Assembly: GCA_964555735.1 (NCBI GenBank)
Contig: CAZKTS010000390.1
Coordinates: 1 to 14,828 of the forward strand
Origin: CAZKTS01 sp964555735
GTDB taxonomy: Bacteria; Actinomycetota; Acidimicrobiia; IMCC26256; PALSA-555
Direction of reading: 5' to 3'
Length of the DNA: 14,828 nucleotides
The position numbers were made by a program, and so were the translations under genes. Shown piece by piece: positions 6,478-12,974 of the stretch. The notes beneath the pieces are model-generated. The model ran no database searches, was not told where the DNA came from, and saw only the letters and a program-made list of their open reading frames with translations. The stretch's first letter is position 1. Each line of letters begins with the position of its first letter.

Positions 6478-9400
6478 TCGTCGCGGGGTTCGCGGCGAGG
6501 GTGAAGAGGCGGTCCCAGCCGGCGAGGTCCCGACCCAGGGAGGCGGCGGCGCAGGCCGCGTCCTCGTCGGCCCGCTCGGCGTCGGGGCGGCCGAGGGCGG
6601 CCCAGGCGCGCGCCCGAGCGAGCCGCACGATGGCCTGGTCGAGGCGGGCGTCGGTCTCGTCGACGCGCGCGAGCGCGGCGTCGAAGGCGTCCGCCGCCGA
6701 CGAGTCGCCCTGCTGGAGTCGGGCGAACGCACCGCCGAGGGCGCAGCCCTGCTGGTCGAGGTAGGTGCCCTCGTCGCTGCCCTCCTCGCACAGCTCCCGT
6801 GCCCGATCGGCGTGCCCGGCGGCGGCGTGCGCGAGCGCGAGAGCTGCGCGCGCGGCCGCGCCCGGGCCGTTGTTCGGGTCCGCGACGGCCGACCGCGCAC
6901 CTTCGAGCTCCACGAACGCCTCGTCGACCCGCCCGGCCTGGAGCAGTGCGAGCCCGAGCATCATCCGCTCCTCGAAGCCCAAGGTGAACGTCCGATCGGT
7001 GGCGCCCTGCACGTGCAGCGCGGCGGCGAGCGCATCCGGGTCGCCGGCGTGCACGAGCACCTGGGATCGCACGAGGTCTCGCAACGAGCTCGACATCGGC
7101 AGGATGCCTCCGTCGTTCCCGTACTGGTTCACCTCGAGCTCGGCGAGCGCGTCGTCGACGCGGCCCGACGCAGCGAGGGCCCGGACCAGCACGACGCGCG
7201 CCTGGTTCTCGCCCCACGCGTCGCCGATGGCGCTGAACTGCCCGACGGCCTCGCGGGCGTACTCGACTGCGGCATCCGGCCGACCGCTCCAGAGGGACAC
7301 GTTGCCGATGAGCACCCCCAGGATGCCGGTGACCCACCGGTTGCCGCTGACCTCGCTCTCGACGATCTGCTCGCGGGCGATCTGCTCGGCTTCCTCGAGC
7401 CGGCCCTGCATGAACCGAACCCACGCGAGCAGCGCGTTCGACCAGTTGAGCCCGCCCCAGTCGGCCAGCTCCCGGAACATGTCGCCGGCGGCCAGGAGGC
7501 GCTGCTCGGCGGTGCCGGCGTCGCCGCGGAAGAAGCTGATCATCGACAGGTTCTGGAGCGCCCAGGCCTCTCCCCGTGCATCGGCGACGTCTCGATAGAC
7601 GTCGAGTGCCTCGGTGAAGTACGTGTCGGCCGTCGTGAGGTCGCCCTCGAACATCGCGGTCAGGCCCCGGCCCCGGAGGGCACCGGCCATGCCGAGCTCG
7701 TCGCCGAGGTCCCGCCACAACGCGAGCGCCCGCTCGAAGGTGGCGATCGCGTGCGCGTGGTCGCCGCTCATCTGCTCGATGTCGGCCAGCAGGCTCAGGG
7801 CGCGAGCTTCGGTGCGGGGATCGCCGGCCCCGCCCTCGAGCACCTCGTCGACGTCCTCGCGCGCCTGTGCGAGCAGGCGCTGCTCGGCGAGGGCGCGTCC
7901 GCGACCGAGCAAGATGTTCCAGCGCACGGCATCGGGCGCGTTGCCGGGCAGGATGGCGAGCGCCTGATCCGAGAGGCGGGCCGCGCTCTTCCAGACTTCG
8001 GCCGCGCGGGCGCGGTCGGCGGCTTGTTCGAGCACCTCGACCGCGCGCTCGGGGAGCGTCTCGGAGATGCCCGACACGGTGCCGAGCTCATGGACGAGCT
8101 CGGCGGCGACGCCGAAGTGGTGGGCGACGCGCTCGAGCGTCGCGGGGCTCTCGTCGGGCCCGACCCGCGCCGCGAGCCACTCGCCGAGCACGGCGTGGCG
8201 CCGAGCCCGTTCACCCTTGGTGAGGGTTGCGTAGGCGACGTCGCGCACGACCTCGGATGGGAAGGTGAACTCGCCGCCGCCGAGCTCGAGCAGCTCGCGA
8301 TCGGCCAGCCGATCGAGCGACGCGGCCGCGTCGGTGCCGTCGTCGCGGCCGTCGGTGAGCGCGCGCACGGCCTCGATCGAGCCGCTGGTACCCACGACCG
8401 CGCAGTCCTCGAGCACGTTGCGGTCGACGGGGGAGAGCGTGTCGAGACGGGCGGCGACCAGGCCCTGGAGCGTCGCGGGGAGCCGGCCGGCACCCGTCGC
8501 CGACGCCGCACCGGACTCGCGGATGAGCGCGGCGAGCTCCTCGACGAAGAAGGGGTTGCCGCCACTGCGCTCATGGAGGATCGCGACCAGCTCGGGGGTG
8601 GAGGCGTCGCCGAGGAGCTCGCCCACGAGCTCACCGACGGATTCCGCGCCGAGGGGTTCGAGGTTGAGGACGCTCAGATCGTGACGGCCGGGGGCTGGTC
8701 GCCAACGCTCGGCGAGCTCCGGGCGTGCGGTCGCGACGAGCACGAACGGTCGCGACCGCAGCCACTCGAGCATCCGGCTCATGAGCTCGAGCACGAGGTC
8801 GTCGGCCCAGTGCACGTCGGACAGCACGACCACCAGCGGCTGCTTCGAGGCGAGGTAGCCGTAGAGCGCGCGCGCCGAGCGCAGCGCGTCCTCACGGGCG
8901 CGGGTCGGGTCGACGTCGGCGAGCTCGTCCTGGAACCCGAGGAGGTAGAGGAGCCCGCGCGTGACTCGGGCGACCTCGGCGTCCTCGACGTCGCGGCCCA
9001 TGGCGAAGGCGACGTGTCCGGCCACCTGGGAGCGTGCTTCGTCGTGGGTCGCCCCGTGCGAGACCTCGCAGATCGCGCGGATCGTCTCGGCGATCGGCCA
9101 CCACACGTCTTCCCCGTAGGGCACGCACTGGCCGGAGAGCACGATGGCGTGTCGCTCCTCGAGCGCGTGCCGCGCGACCTCACCGGCGAGGCGGCTCTTG
9201 CCGACACCGGCATCGCCGGTGAGCAGGACGAGGTGCGCGTGGTCGCGGGCGAGGGTGGCGTCGACGATCCCCCGGAGCAGGGTGACCTCGGCGTCGCGCC
9301 CGATGAGCGGTGCGCGCAGGCGCTTCCGGCTCATGCCCGGCGGCGCGATGGCCTCGAGCGCCACGTACGCCTCGACCGGCTCCTCCCGACCCTTGACGGT

Positions 9401-9973
9401 GAGGGGGCCGAGCGGGTCGTAGCGGACCGCGTGCTGGGTGGCCGCGTAGGTGGTGGGCCCGACGAGGACCTGACCGGGGAGCGCCGCAGTCTGGAGGCGG
9501 CTCGCGGTGTTCACGACATCGCCCATCGCGGTGTAGTCCCCGCCGGCGCGCACGGCGCCGACGAGCACCTCGCCGGTGTTCACCCCGACGCGCATCTCGA
9601 CGATGAGGTCGTCGCGGTCGCGGATGCCGCCGAGGATGCGTTGCATCTGGAGGGCGCAGCGAACGGCTCGCTCGGCGTCGTCCTCGTGGGCGACGGGCGC
9701 GCCGAACAGCGCCACGAGTGCATCGCCCACGATCTTGTCGACCTGGCCGCCGAACGCGGTGACCTCCGCCGCGAGGGCGTCGAAGCAGGTGTCGACCAGG
9801 TGCTTCACGTGCTCCGGGTCGGCCGCCTCGGAGTAGGACGTGAAGCCGACGAGGTCGGCGAAGAGGACCGTCGCGACCCGCCGTTCGTCGGGGCGGCTGA
9901 CGACCGCGTGCCCGCACGACGGGCAGAAGCGGGCGCCGCCGGGGACGGTGGTGCCGCACGCGGGACAGGTCAC
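6473..9973 (-). CDS. Class III adenylate/guanylate cyclase fused to AAA ATPase and TPR-type repeats
   Basis: This is a 1166-residue multidomain protein with a GTG start that overlaps the radical SAM stop (GTGA). A zinc ribbon at the N-terminus has Cys3, Cys6, Cys17 and Cys20. A class III cyclase domain follows (about 30-200): metal Asp40 in FADLVGFT, metal Asp84 and adenine-contact Lys80 in VDKIVGDALVALFG, Thr148 at the second purine-specifying position, and Asn155 and Arg159 for the transition state. All key residues are present, so it should be active, most likely making cAMP. An AAA_16-type ATPase (about 225-520) has Walker A GDAGVGKS (Lys259) and Walker B VVLSDVHWADD (Asp386). The remaining half is alpha-helical TPR-like repeats rich in Ala/Leu. 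No membrane segment is seen. Such architectures are frequent signalling proteins in actinobacteria; the input signal is unknown. Confidence 0.92.
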   Translation of the reverse strand: MTCPACGTTVPGGARFCPSCGHAVVSRPDERRVATVLFADLVGFTSYSEAADPEHVKHLVDTCFDALAAEVTAFGGQVDKIVGDALVALFGAPVAHEDDAERAVRCALQMQRILGGIRDRDDLIVEMRVGVNTGEVLVGAVRAGGDYTAMGDVVNTASRLQTAALPGQVLVGPTTYAATQHAVRYDPLGPLTVKGREEPVEAYVALEAIAPPGMSRKRLRAPLIGRDAEVTLLRGIVDATLARDHAHLVLLTGDAGVGKSRLAGEVARHALEERHAIVLSGQCVPYGEDVWWPIAETIRAICEVSHGATHDEARSQVAGHVAFAMGRDVEDAEVARVTRGLLYLLGFQDELADVDPTRAREDALRSARALYGYLASKQPLVVVLSDVHWADDLVLELMSRMLEWLRSRPFVLVATARPELAERWRPAPGRHDLSVLNLEPLGAESVGELVGELLGDASTPELVAILHERSGGNPFFVEELAALIRESGAASATGAGRLPATLQGLVAARLDTLSPVDRNVLEDCAVVGTSGSIEAVRALTDGRDDGTDAAASLDRLADRELLELGGGEFTFPSEVVRDVAYATLTKGERARRHAVLGEWLAARVGPDESPATLERVAHHFGVAAELVHELGTVSGISETLPERAVEVLEQAADRARAAEVWKSAARLSDQALAILPGNAPDAVRWNILLGRGRALAEQRLLAQAREDVDEVLEGGAGDPRTEARALSLLADIEQMSGDHAHAIATFERALALWRDLGDELGMAGALRGRGLTAMFEGDLTTADTYFTEALDVYRDVADARGEAWALQNLSMISFFRGDAGTAEQRLLAAGDMFRELADWGGLNWSNALLAWVRFMQGRLEEAEQIAREQIVESEVSGNRWVTGILGVLIGNVSLWSGRPDAAVEYAREAVGQFSAIGDAWGENQARVVLVRALAASGRVDDALAELEVNQYGNDGGILPMSSSLRDLVRSQVLVHAGDPDALAAALHVQGATDRTFTLGFEERMMLGLALLQAGRVDEAFVELEGARSAVADPNNGPGAAARAALALAHAAAGHADRARELCEEGSDEGTYLDQQGCALGGAFARLQQGDSSAADAFDAALARVDETDARLDQAIVRLARARAWAALGRPDAERADEDAACAAASLGRDLAGWDRLFTLAANPATT

Positions 9974-11088
9974 GGTGTGAGGTTAGGAGCAGCCGAGCGG
10001 CCGGCGGGCCGGGTATCCCGGTCCGCCAGCGAGCGCGACCGGGAAGGAGGAGCAGCCGAGCGGCCGGCGGGTCGGGTATCCCGGTCCGCCAGCGAGCGCG
10101 ACCGGGAAGGAGGAGCAGCCGAGCGGCCGGCGGGCCGGGTATCCCGGCCGCGCCAGCGGCCGAGGCTGGCCCGCACCAGCTCGGCGATCCGAGCCCGGTC
10201 GGCGGCCGGGGCCGTGGTGCCCCGGGCGTAGAGCCGCTCGTGCTCGGCGGCCAGACCGGGGTCGGCGGCCCGGAGCGAGGTGAGCCAGTGGTCCCGCACC
10301 CCGGGCCGGAGGTGCAGCACGACGTGGCCGATCGAGCGGGCCCCGGCCTCGACGCAGCCCCGCACGACGGCGTCGATCTGGGTCGGGGAGTCGGACAGGC
10401 CGGGGATGATCGGTCCGACGAGGACTCCACACGGGACGCCGGCTTCGTTGAGTCGCGCGACCGCGTCCAGGCGCTGCTGCGGGTGCGGCGTGCCGGGCTC
10501 GGTTGCCTTCCAGACCGCGGGGTCGAGCGTCCCGACCGAGAACGAGAGCTGCACGGACGTGCGCGCGCTCGCCTCCACCAGCACGTCCAGGTCGCGCAGC
10601 ACGAGCGGGTTCTTCGTGAGGATCGAGAACGGGTTGCGCGCGGCGGCGAGGACCTCGATGACACCTCGCGTCAAGCGGTACTTGCCCTCGGCCCGCTGGT
10701 ACGGGTCGGTGTTGGTGCCCATCGCGATCGCCTCGCCGGCCCAGCGGCTCGGCGCCAGCTCGGCGCGCAGTCGGTCGACCGCGTTGATCTTGACGACGAT
10801 GACGCGATCGAAGTCGGTCCCGGGATCGAGTCCGAGGTACTCGTGCGTCGGGCGCGCGAAGCAGTAGGTGCACGCATGGCTGCACCCGCGGTAGGCGTTG
10901 AGCGTCCAGGAGAACGGCAAGCGGGCGCGCGGTCCGATCGGGTTGAGGATCCGGCGCGCCCGCACGGGCAGGAACTCGAGGCCGCGGTACTCGCCGGTGC
11001 CGACCACCCGCGCGGGCTCGTCGAACAGCGCCAGCTGGCCGGGGCGCTCGCCCGCGCTCGCGTCGGCGACCTCCCACCGGAAGCCCAT
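9970..11088 (-). CDS. Rv2578c-type radical SAM protein (SplB-like) with repeat-extended C-terminus
   Basis: This is a 372-residue protein with an ATG start 6 nt behind a TAGGGT -10 box, so probably leaderless. The radical SAM cluster motif is C-x3-C-x2-C (Cys69, Cys73, Cys76) within NAYRGCSHACTYCFARPTH, preceded by the NPIGPRARLPFSWTLN segment typical of this family. MGTNTDPYQRAEGKYRLTR and ILTKNPLVLRDLD are further family blocks resembling spore photoproduct lyase-like proteins. From residue 315 on the protein is only the 21-residue tandem repeat, basic and proline-rich (315-335, 336-356, 357-368), ending NLTP; the ordered core is therefore about 314 residues. Mycobacterial Rv2578c is, as I recall, part of the LexA regulon, and a LexA box stands in this promoter too. 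The reaction is unknown; DNA repair is an inference. The stop overlaps the cyclase start. Confidence 0.9.
   Translation of the reverse strand: MGFRWEVADASAGERPGQLALFDEPARVVGTGEYRGLEFLPVRARRILNPIGPRARLPFSWTLNAYRGCSHACTYCFARPTHEYLGLDPGTDFDRVIVVKINAVDRLRAELAPSRWAGEAIAMGTNTDPYQRAEGKYRLTRGVIEVLAAARNPFSILTKNPLVLRDLDVLVEASARTSVQLSFSVGTLDPAVWKATEPGTPHPQQRLDAVARLNEAGVPCGVLVGPIIPGLSDSPTQIDAVVRGCVEAGARSIGHVVLHLRPGVRDHWLTSLRAADPGLAAEHERLYARGTTAPAADRARIAELVRASLGRWRGRDTRPAGRSAAPPSRSRSLADRDTRPAGRSAAPPSRSRSLADRDTRPAGRSAAPNLTP
9986..10147 (-). repeat. 63-bp tandem repeat, about 2.6 copies, at the radical SAM/cyclase junction
   Basis: Units begin at 9986, 10049 and 10112; the third stops matching at about 10147. 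Copies one and two differ at one base (C at 10009, T at 10072), which is a synonymous Arg codon change in the radical SAM frame. Each unit encodes 21 residues in that frame (Arg-Asp-Thr-Arg-Pro-Ala-Gly through Ser-Leu-Ala-Asp) and contains the short hairpin CCGGG-TAT-CCCGG. The array ends 13 nt before the cyclase start codon. There are no spacers, so it is not CRISPR. It resembles a VNTR of the mycobacterial MIRU kind. Confidence 0.93.
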
Positions 11089-11094
11089 GCTCGG

Positions 11095-11123
11095 ACCCTA
11101 CCGAACAGACGTTCGATCAGCAA
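11095..11123 (-). promoter_or_regulatory. Promoter of the radical SAM-cyclase unit
   Basis: Read on the minus strand, TTGCTG (11123-11118) is followed after exactly 17 nt by TAGGGT (11100-11095), then 6 nt, then the ATG at 11088. The spacing is ideal for a housekeeping sigma factor, and the -10 fits TANNNT. The short distance to ATG predicts a leaderless mRNA. The spacer is almost wholly filled by a LexA box. Confidence 0.65.
11102..11115. promoter_or_regulatory. LexA operator (SOS box)
   Basis: CGAACAGACGTTCG has perfect CGAAC/GTTCG arms around a 4-base core (AGAC) and fits the actinobacterial LexA consensus CGAAC-RNNY-GTTCG in every position. It lies inside the -35/-10 spacer of the radical SAM promoter, where bound LexA would exclude RNA polymerase. 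It is also about 22 nt upstream of the -35 of the divergent dehydratase promoter, so effects there could be weaker. Confidence 0.8.
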
Positions 11124-11136
11124 CCGCCGGCGCGGT

Positions 11137-11165
11137 TTGGCTCCGGCCGCGGCGGCGTCGACAAT
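11137..11165 (+). promoter_or_regulatory. Candidate promoter for the dehydratase gene
   Basis: TTGGCT (11137-11142) and GACAAT (11160-11165) are spaced by 17 nt, and GACAAT ends 6 nt before the GTG at 11172. GACAAT lacks the first T of the -10 consensus, but both spacings match the leaderless pattern seen elsewhere in this window, and no Shine-Dalgarno sequence precedes the GTG. Confidence 0.45.
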
Positions 11166-11171
11166 GGCGTC

Positions 11172-11462
11172 GTGACCAAGCTGACCGACGACCAGATCGC
11201 GACCGAGCTCGCCGGGCTGCCCGGGTGGGACCGCGAGGGCGACGAGATCGTGCGGGTCTACGAGCTCCCCTCCTTCTTGGGCGTCATCGACGCGGTCGTG
11301 GCCATCGGGGCTCGGGCGGAGGCCGCGAACCACCACCCCGACCTCGACATCCGCTACCGCAAGCTGCGCGTGGCGCTCACCACCCATGACGAGGGCGGAC
11401 TGTCCGACAAGGACATCGCGCTCGCGCACGAGATCGATGCCATCGCGGCCGACGCGGGCTGA
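11172..11462 (+). CDS. Pterin-4a-carbinolamine dehydratase (PhhB/PCD family)
   Basis: This is a 96-residue protein, exactly the family size. EAANHHPDLDIRYRKLRVALTTHDEGGLSDKDIALAHEID contains the full PCD signature: the His-His-Pro catalytic loop, the later T-T-H histidine and the G-G-L-S/T-x-K-D turn. The enzyme dehydrates 4a-hydroxytetrahydropterin to quinonoid dihydrobiopterin. In bacteria without phenylalanine hydroxylase, relatives serve other pterin roles or folate supply, and no hydroxylase is seen here. Its cytoplasmic location is inferred from the lack of a signal peptide. It is transcribed away from the SOS-box promoter, and the small membrane protein gene follows after 12 nt. Proximity to molybdopterin-related genes may be coincidental. 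Confidence 0.92.
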   Translation: MTKLTDDQIATELAGLPGWDREGDEIVRVYELPSFLGVIDAVVAIGARAEAANHHPDLDIRYRKLRVALTTHDEGGLSDKDIALAHEIDAIAADAG

Positions 11463-11474
11463 GGGCAGACCACC

Positions 11475-11936
11475 ATGGTGACCGCGATCGTCGGGTTGGT
11501 GATCCTGGCCCTGATCATCGCCCTCGTGGTGATCGTGGCGATGGAGCCGGGCCCGCCGCCCCAAGACGTCGCGATCGCCTACGAGGAGGCGTGGGACCGC
11601 CTCGACTTCGAGGCGCTCTGGAACCTGTCGGGCGACGAGCTGCGCGACGGCCTCGGTCGGCGCGAGTTCGTCGCGGCCAAGCGCGCCGCCTACGCGGGCC
11701 ACGCTGCGCTCGGCAACCTCGCCGGCGACGTCGTGGTGGAGCAGGCCCAGGTAGGTGAGGCCATCGCTTCCGTCGAGACCCGGCTCGTGCTCCGCGACGG
11801 CAGCACGGCGCGCAACGACCTCGAGCTCACCAAGCGCGCAGGGAAGTGGATGGTCGTCGGCTACCGGCTCCACGGCAGCGATGTCGACGCGAGCCGCGAG
11901 TCGCGCGAGCGCGGCGAGCGCTCAGGAAGCGGCTGA
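11475..11936 (+). CDS. Small membrane-anchored protein with an NTF2-like (DUF4878-type) domain
   Basis: This is a 153-residue protein with an ATG start at 11475; a GTG directly after it is a possible alternative. A single strongly hydrophobic segment (residues 3-23: Ile/Val/Leu-rich) is followed by a Pro-rich linker (EPGPPPQ). The rest has the order helix (AIAYEEAWDRLDFEALWNL), short helix, then beta strands ending LELTKRAGKWMVVGYRL. A late K-x-x-G-x-W-x-V-x-x-Y strand is typical of SnoaL/DUF4878 NTF2-like folds. With no Lys/Arg before the segment its topology is uncertain, though most such proteins face outside. The C-terminal tail (RESRERGERSGSG) is highly charged and probably disordered. 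Function unknown. The last 15 nt overlap the convergent PPOX-type gene. Confidence 0.75.
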   Translation: MVTAIVGLVILALIIALVVIVAMEPGPPPQDVAIAYEEAWDRLDFEALWNLSGDELRDGLGRREFVAAKRAAYAGHAALGNLAGDVVVEQAQVGEAIASVETRLVLRDGSTARNDLELTKRAGKWMVVGYRLHGSDVDASRESRERGERSGSG

Positions 11937-12338
11937 CCAGCCCACCCATCGCTCGACGTCCACCACGATGCCGGGGCCGGTCGGTGCACTGATCCCGTAC
12001 TGGTTCCGGTACTTGGCGGCGAGCGCGGTGTGGATGGCTTCGAGCTCGAGACCGTCCTCCACCACGCGGGCGGCTCCGTCGCCGCGCACCCACCAGAGCT
12101 CGTCCCAATCCTCGGACCAGTGGTCGACGAGCACGCTCGCCCGACCGTTGGCGCGCACGTTCTCGAGGCGTTGCAGGCGGGTGGTCGTCTTGGGCTTGTC
12201 GTCGACCGCGGTCACCAGGCGGTCGCCGTCGAGGTGGAAGCACACGGGGACGATGTGGGGGTCGCCCGCGGGCGAGATCGTCGCCAAGCGCGCGACCCGG
12301 GCCCCGAGCGCGCGGCGGCGCATCATCGCTTCCTGCAC
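11922..12338 (-). CDS. PPOX-class probable F420-dependent protein, Rv0121 family (TIGR03668-like)
   Basis: This is a 138-residue protein from the GTG at 12338, chosen because a TACCGT box stands exactly 7 nt before it. GTG 12347 and the double ATG at 12326/12323 are alternatives. The split beta-barrel signature ARVARLATISPAGDPHIVPVCFHLDG is followed by TAVDDKPKTTTRLQRLENV and LVDHWSEDWDELWWVRGDGAARV; the D-x-K-P-K and D-W-x-x-L-W-W-V-R blocks are diagnostic for the Rv0121-like group. These proteins have the pyridoxamine-phosphate-oxidase fold and bind F420 or flavin; the substrate is unknown. It is cytoplasmic. It is divergent from the mobA-like gene and overlaps the 3' end of the convergent membrane protein gene by 15 nt. 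Confidence 0.87.
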   Translation of the reverse strand: MQEAMMRRRALGARVARLATISPAGDPHIVPVCFHLDGDRLVTAVDDKPKTTTRLQRLENVRANGRASVLVDHWSEDWDELWWVRGDGAARVVEDGLELEAIHTALAAKYRNQYGISAPTGPGIVVDVERWVGWSAAS

Positions 12339-12345
12339 TGGCTGC

Positions 12346-12355
12346 ACGGTACCGT
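12346..12355. promoter_or_regulatory. Palindromic shared -10 of a divergent leaderless promoter pair
   Basis: ACGGTACCGT is a perfect 10-bp palindrome. It holds TACCGT on the plus strand (12350-12355) and TACCGT on the minus strand (12351-12346), both of the TANNNT form. Each hexamer ends exactly 7 nt before a GTG: 12363 on the plus strand and 12338 on the minus strand. The two start codons are thus placed symmetrically and both mRNAs would be leaderless. I see no good -35 on either side. Confidence 0.55.
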
Positions 12356-12362
12356 CTCGTCC

Positions 12363-12974
12363 GTGCGCGTCGGGGGCCTGCTGCTCGCCGGTGGCGCGAG
12401 CACGAGGCTCGGTACGCCGAAGGCCCTCCTGGCCTGGCCCGACGAGCGCCTGGTCGATCGCACCGCGCGGGTCCTCGCCGAGGTCGCCATGCCTGTGGTC
12501 GAGGTGGGCCCGGGCTGGTCGACGTTGCCCGCGACCCGGGAGGAGCCGCCTGGCCGCGGACCCCTCGCCGCGACTGCGGCGGGCGCGGCATGGCTCGCGG
12601 CCCACGGCGCGCCGGAGGCCTTCCTGGTCGTCGCCGTCGATCTGCCCGCGGTCACGGTTGCGGTGCTCCGCTGGCTCGCCGAGCATCCCGCCTCGGGTGC
12701 GGTGGTCCCGGTGGTCGGCGGTCGGCCGCAGATGCTCTGCGCCCGCTACGACGCGTCCGCCGGCGTCGTGGCGGCCACCCTCGTCGCGCGCGGCGAGCGG
12801 TCGATGCGGGTGCTGTTGGCGGCGATCGAGGTGACCGCGGTGTCCGAGGAGGAGTGGGGCGCGGTGGCCGAGGCGGCAGCGTTCACCGACGTCGACACGC
12901 CGGACGCGGCCCGGCGGGCCGGACTCGAGATGCCCGGCGGTAGCCTCGACGCGATGCAGGACGGCGATGACTGA
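12363..12974 (+). CDS. MobA-like NTP transferase (molybdenum cofactor guanylyltransferase)
   Basis: This is a 203-residue protein starting at a GTG 7 nt after a TACCGT box. The nucleotide-binding signature GLLLAGGASTRLGTPKALL (residues 5-22, Lys20) is that of MobA/MocA-type nucleotidyltransferases. VVAVDLPAV places the Mg-binding Asp93. VVGGRPQMLCARYDAS and a C-terminal FTDVDTPD match the MobA end. MobA joins GMP to molybdopterin to give the (bis-)MGD cofactor; the related MocA uses CTP. The neighbouring FdhD and FdhF-like genes, whose enzymes need bis-MGD, favour MobA. The gene overlaps fdhD by 8 nt. Confidence 0.87.
   Translation: MRVGGLLLAGGASTRLGTPKALLAWPDERLVDRTARVLAEVAMPVVEVGPGWSTLPATREEPPGRGPLAATAAGAAWLAAHGAPEAFLVVAVDLPAVTVAVLRWLAEHPASGAVVPVVGGRPQMLCARYDASAGVVAATLVARGERSMRVLLAAIEVTAVSEEEWGAVAEAAAFTDVDTPDAARRAGLEMPGGSLDAMQDGDD

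Noticed and set aside
9986..10147. Possible CRISPR array
   Set aside because: The repeats are contiguous with no spacers, in frame, and there is no cas gene nearby.
5354..10231. A plus-strand open frame of about 1625 codons across the cyclase gene
   Set aside because: It is antisense to the cyclase gene, Arg/Ala/Gly/Pro-rich and without domain signatures. The opposite strand carries a complete, motif-rich protein. GC-rich third positions keep such frames open.
10240..11175. A plus-strand open frame opposite the radical SAM gene
   Set aside because: It runs through the SOS promoter region and lacks conserved motifs; the minus strand has the C-x3-C-x2-C protein.
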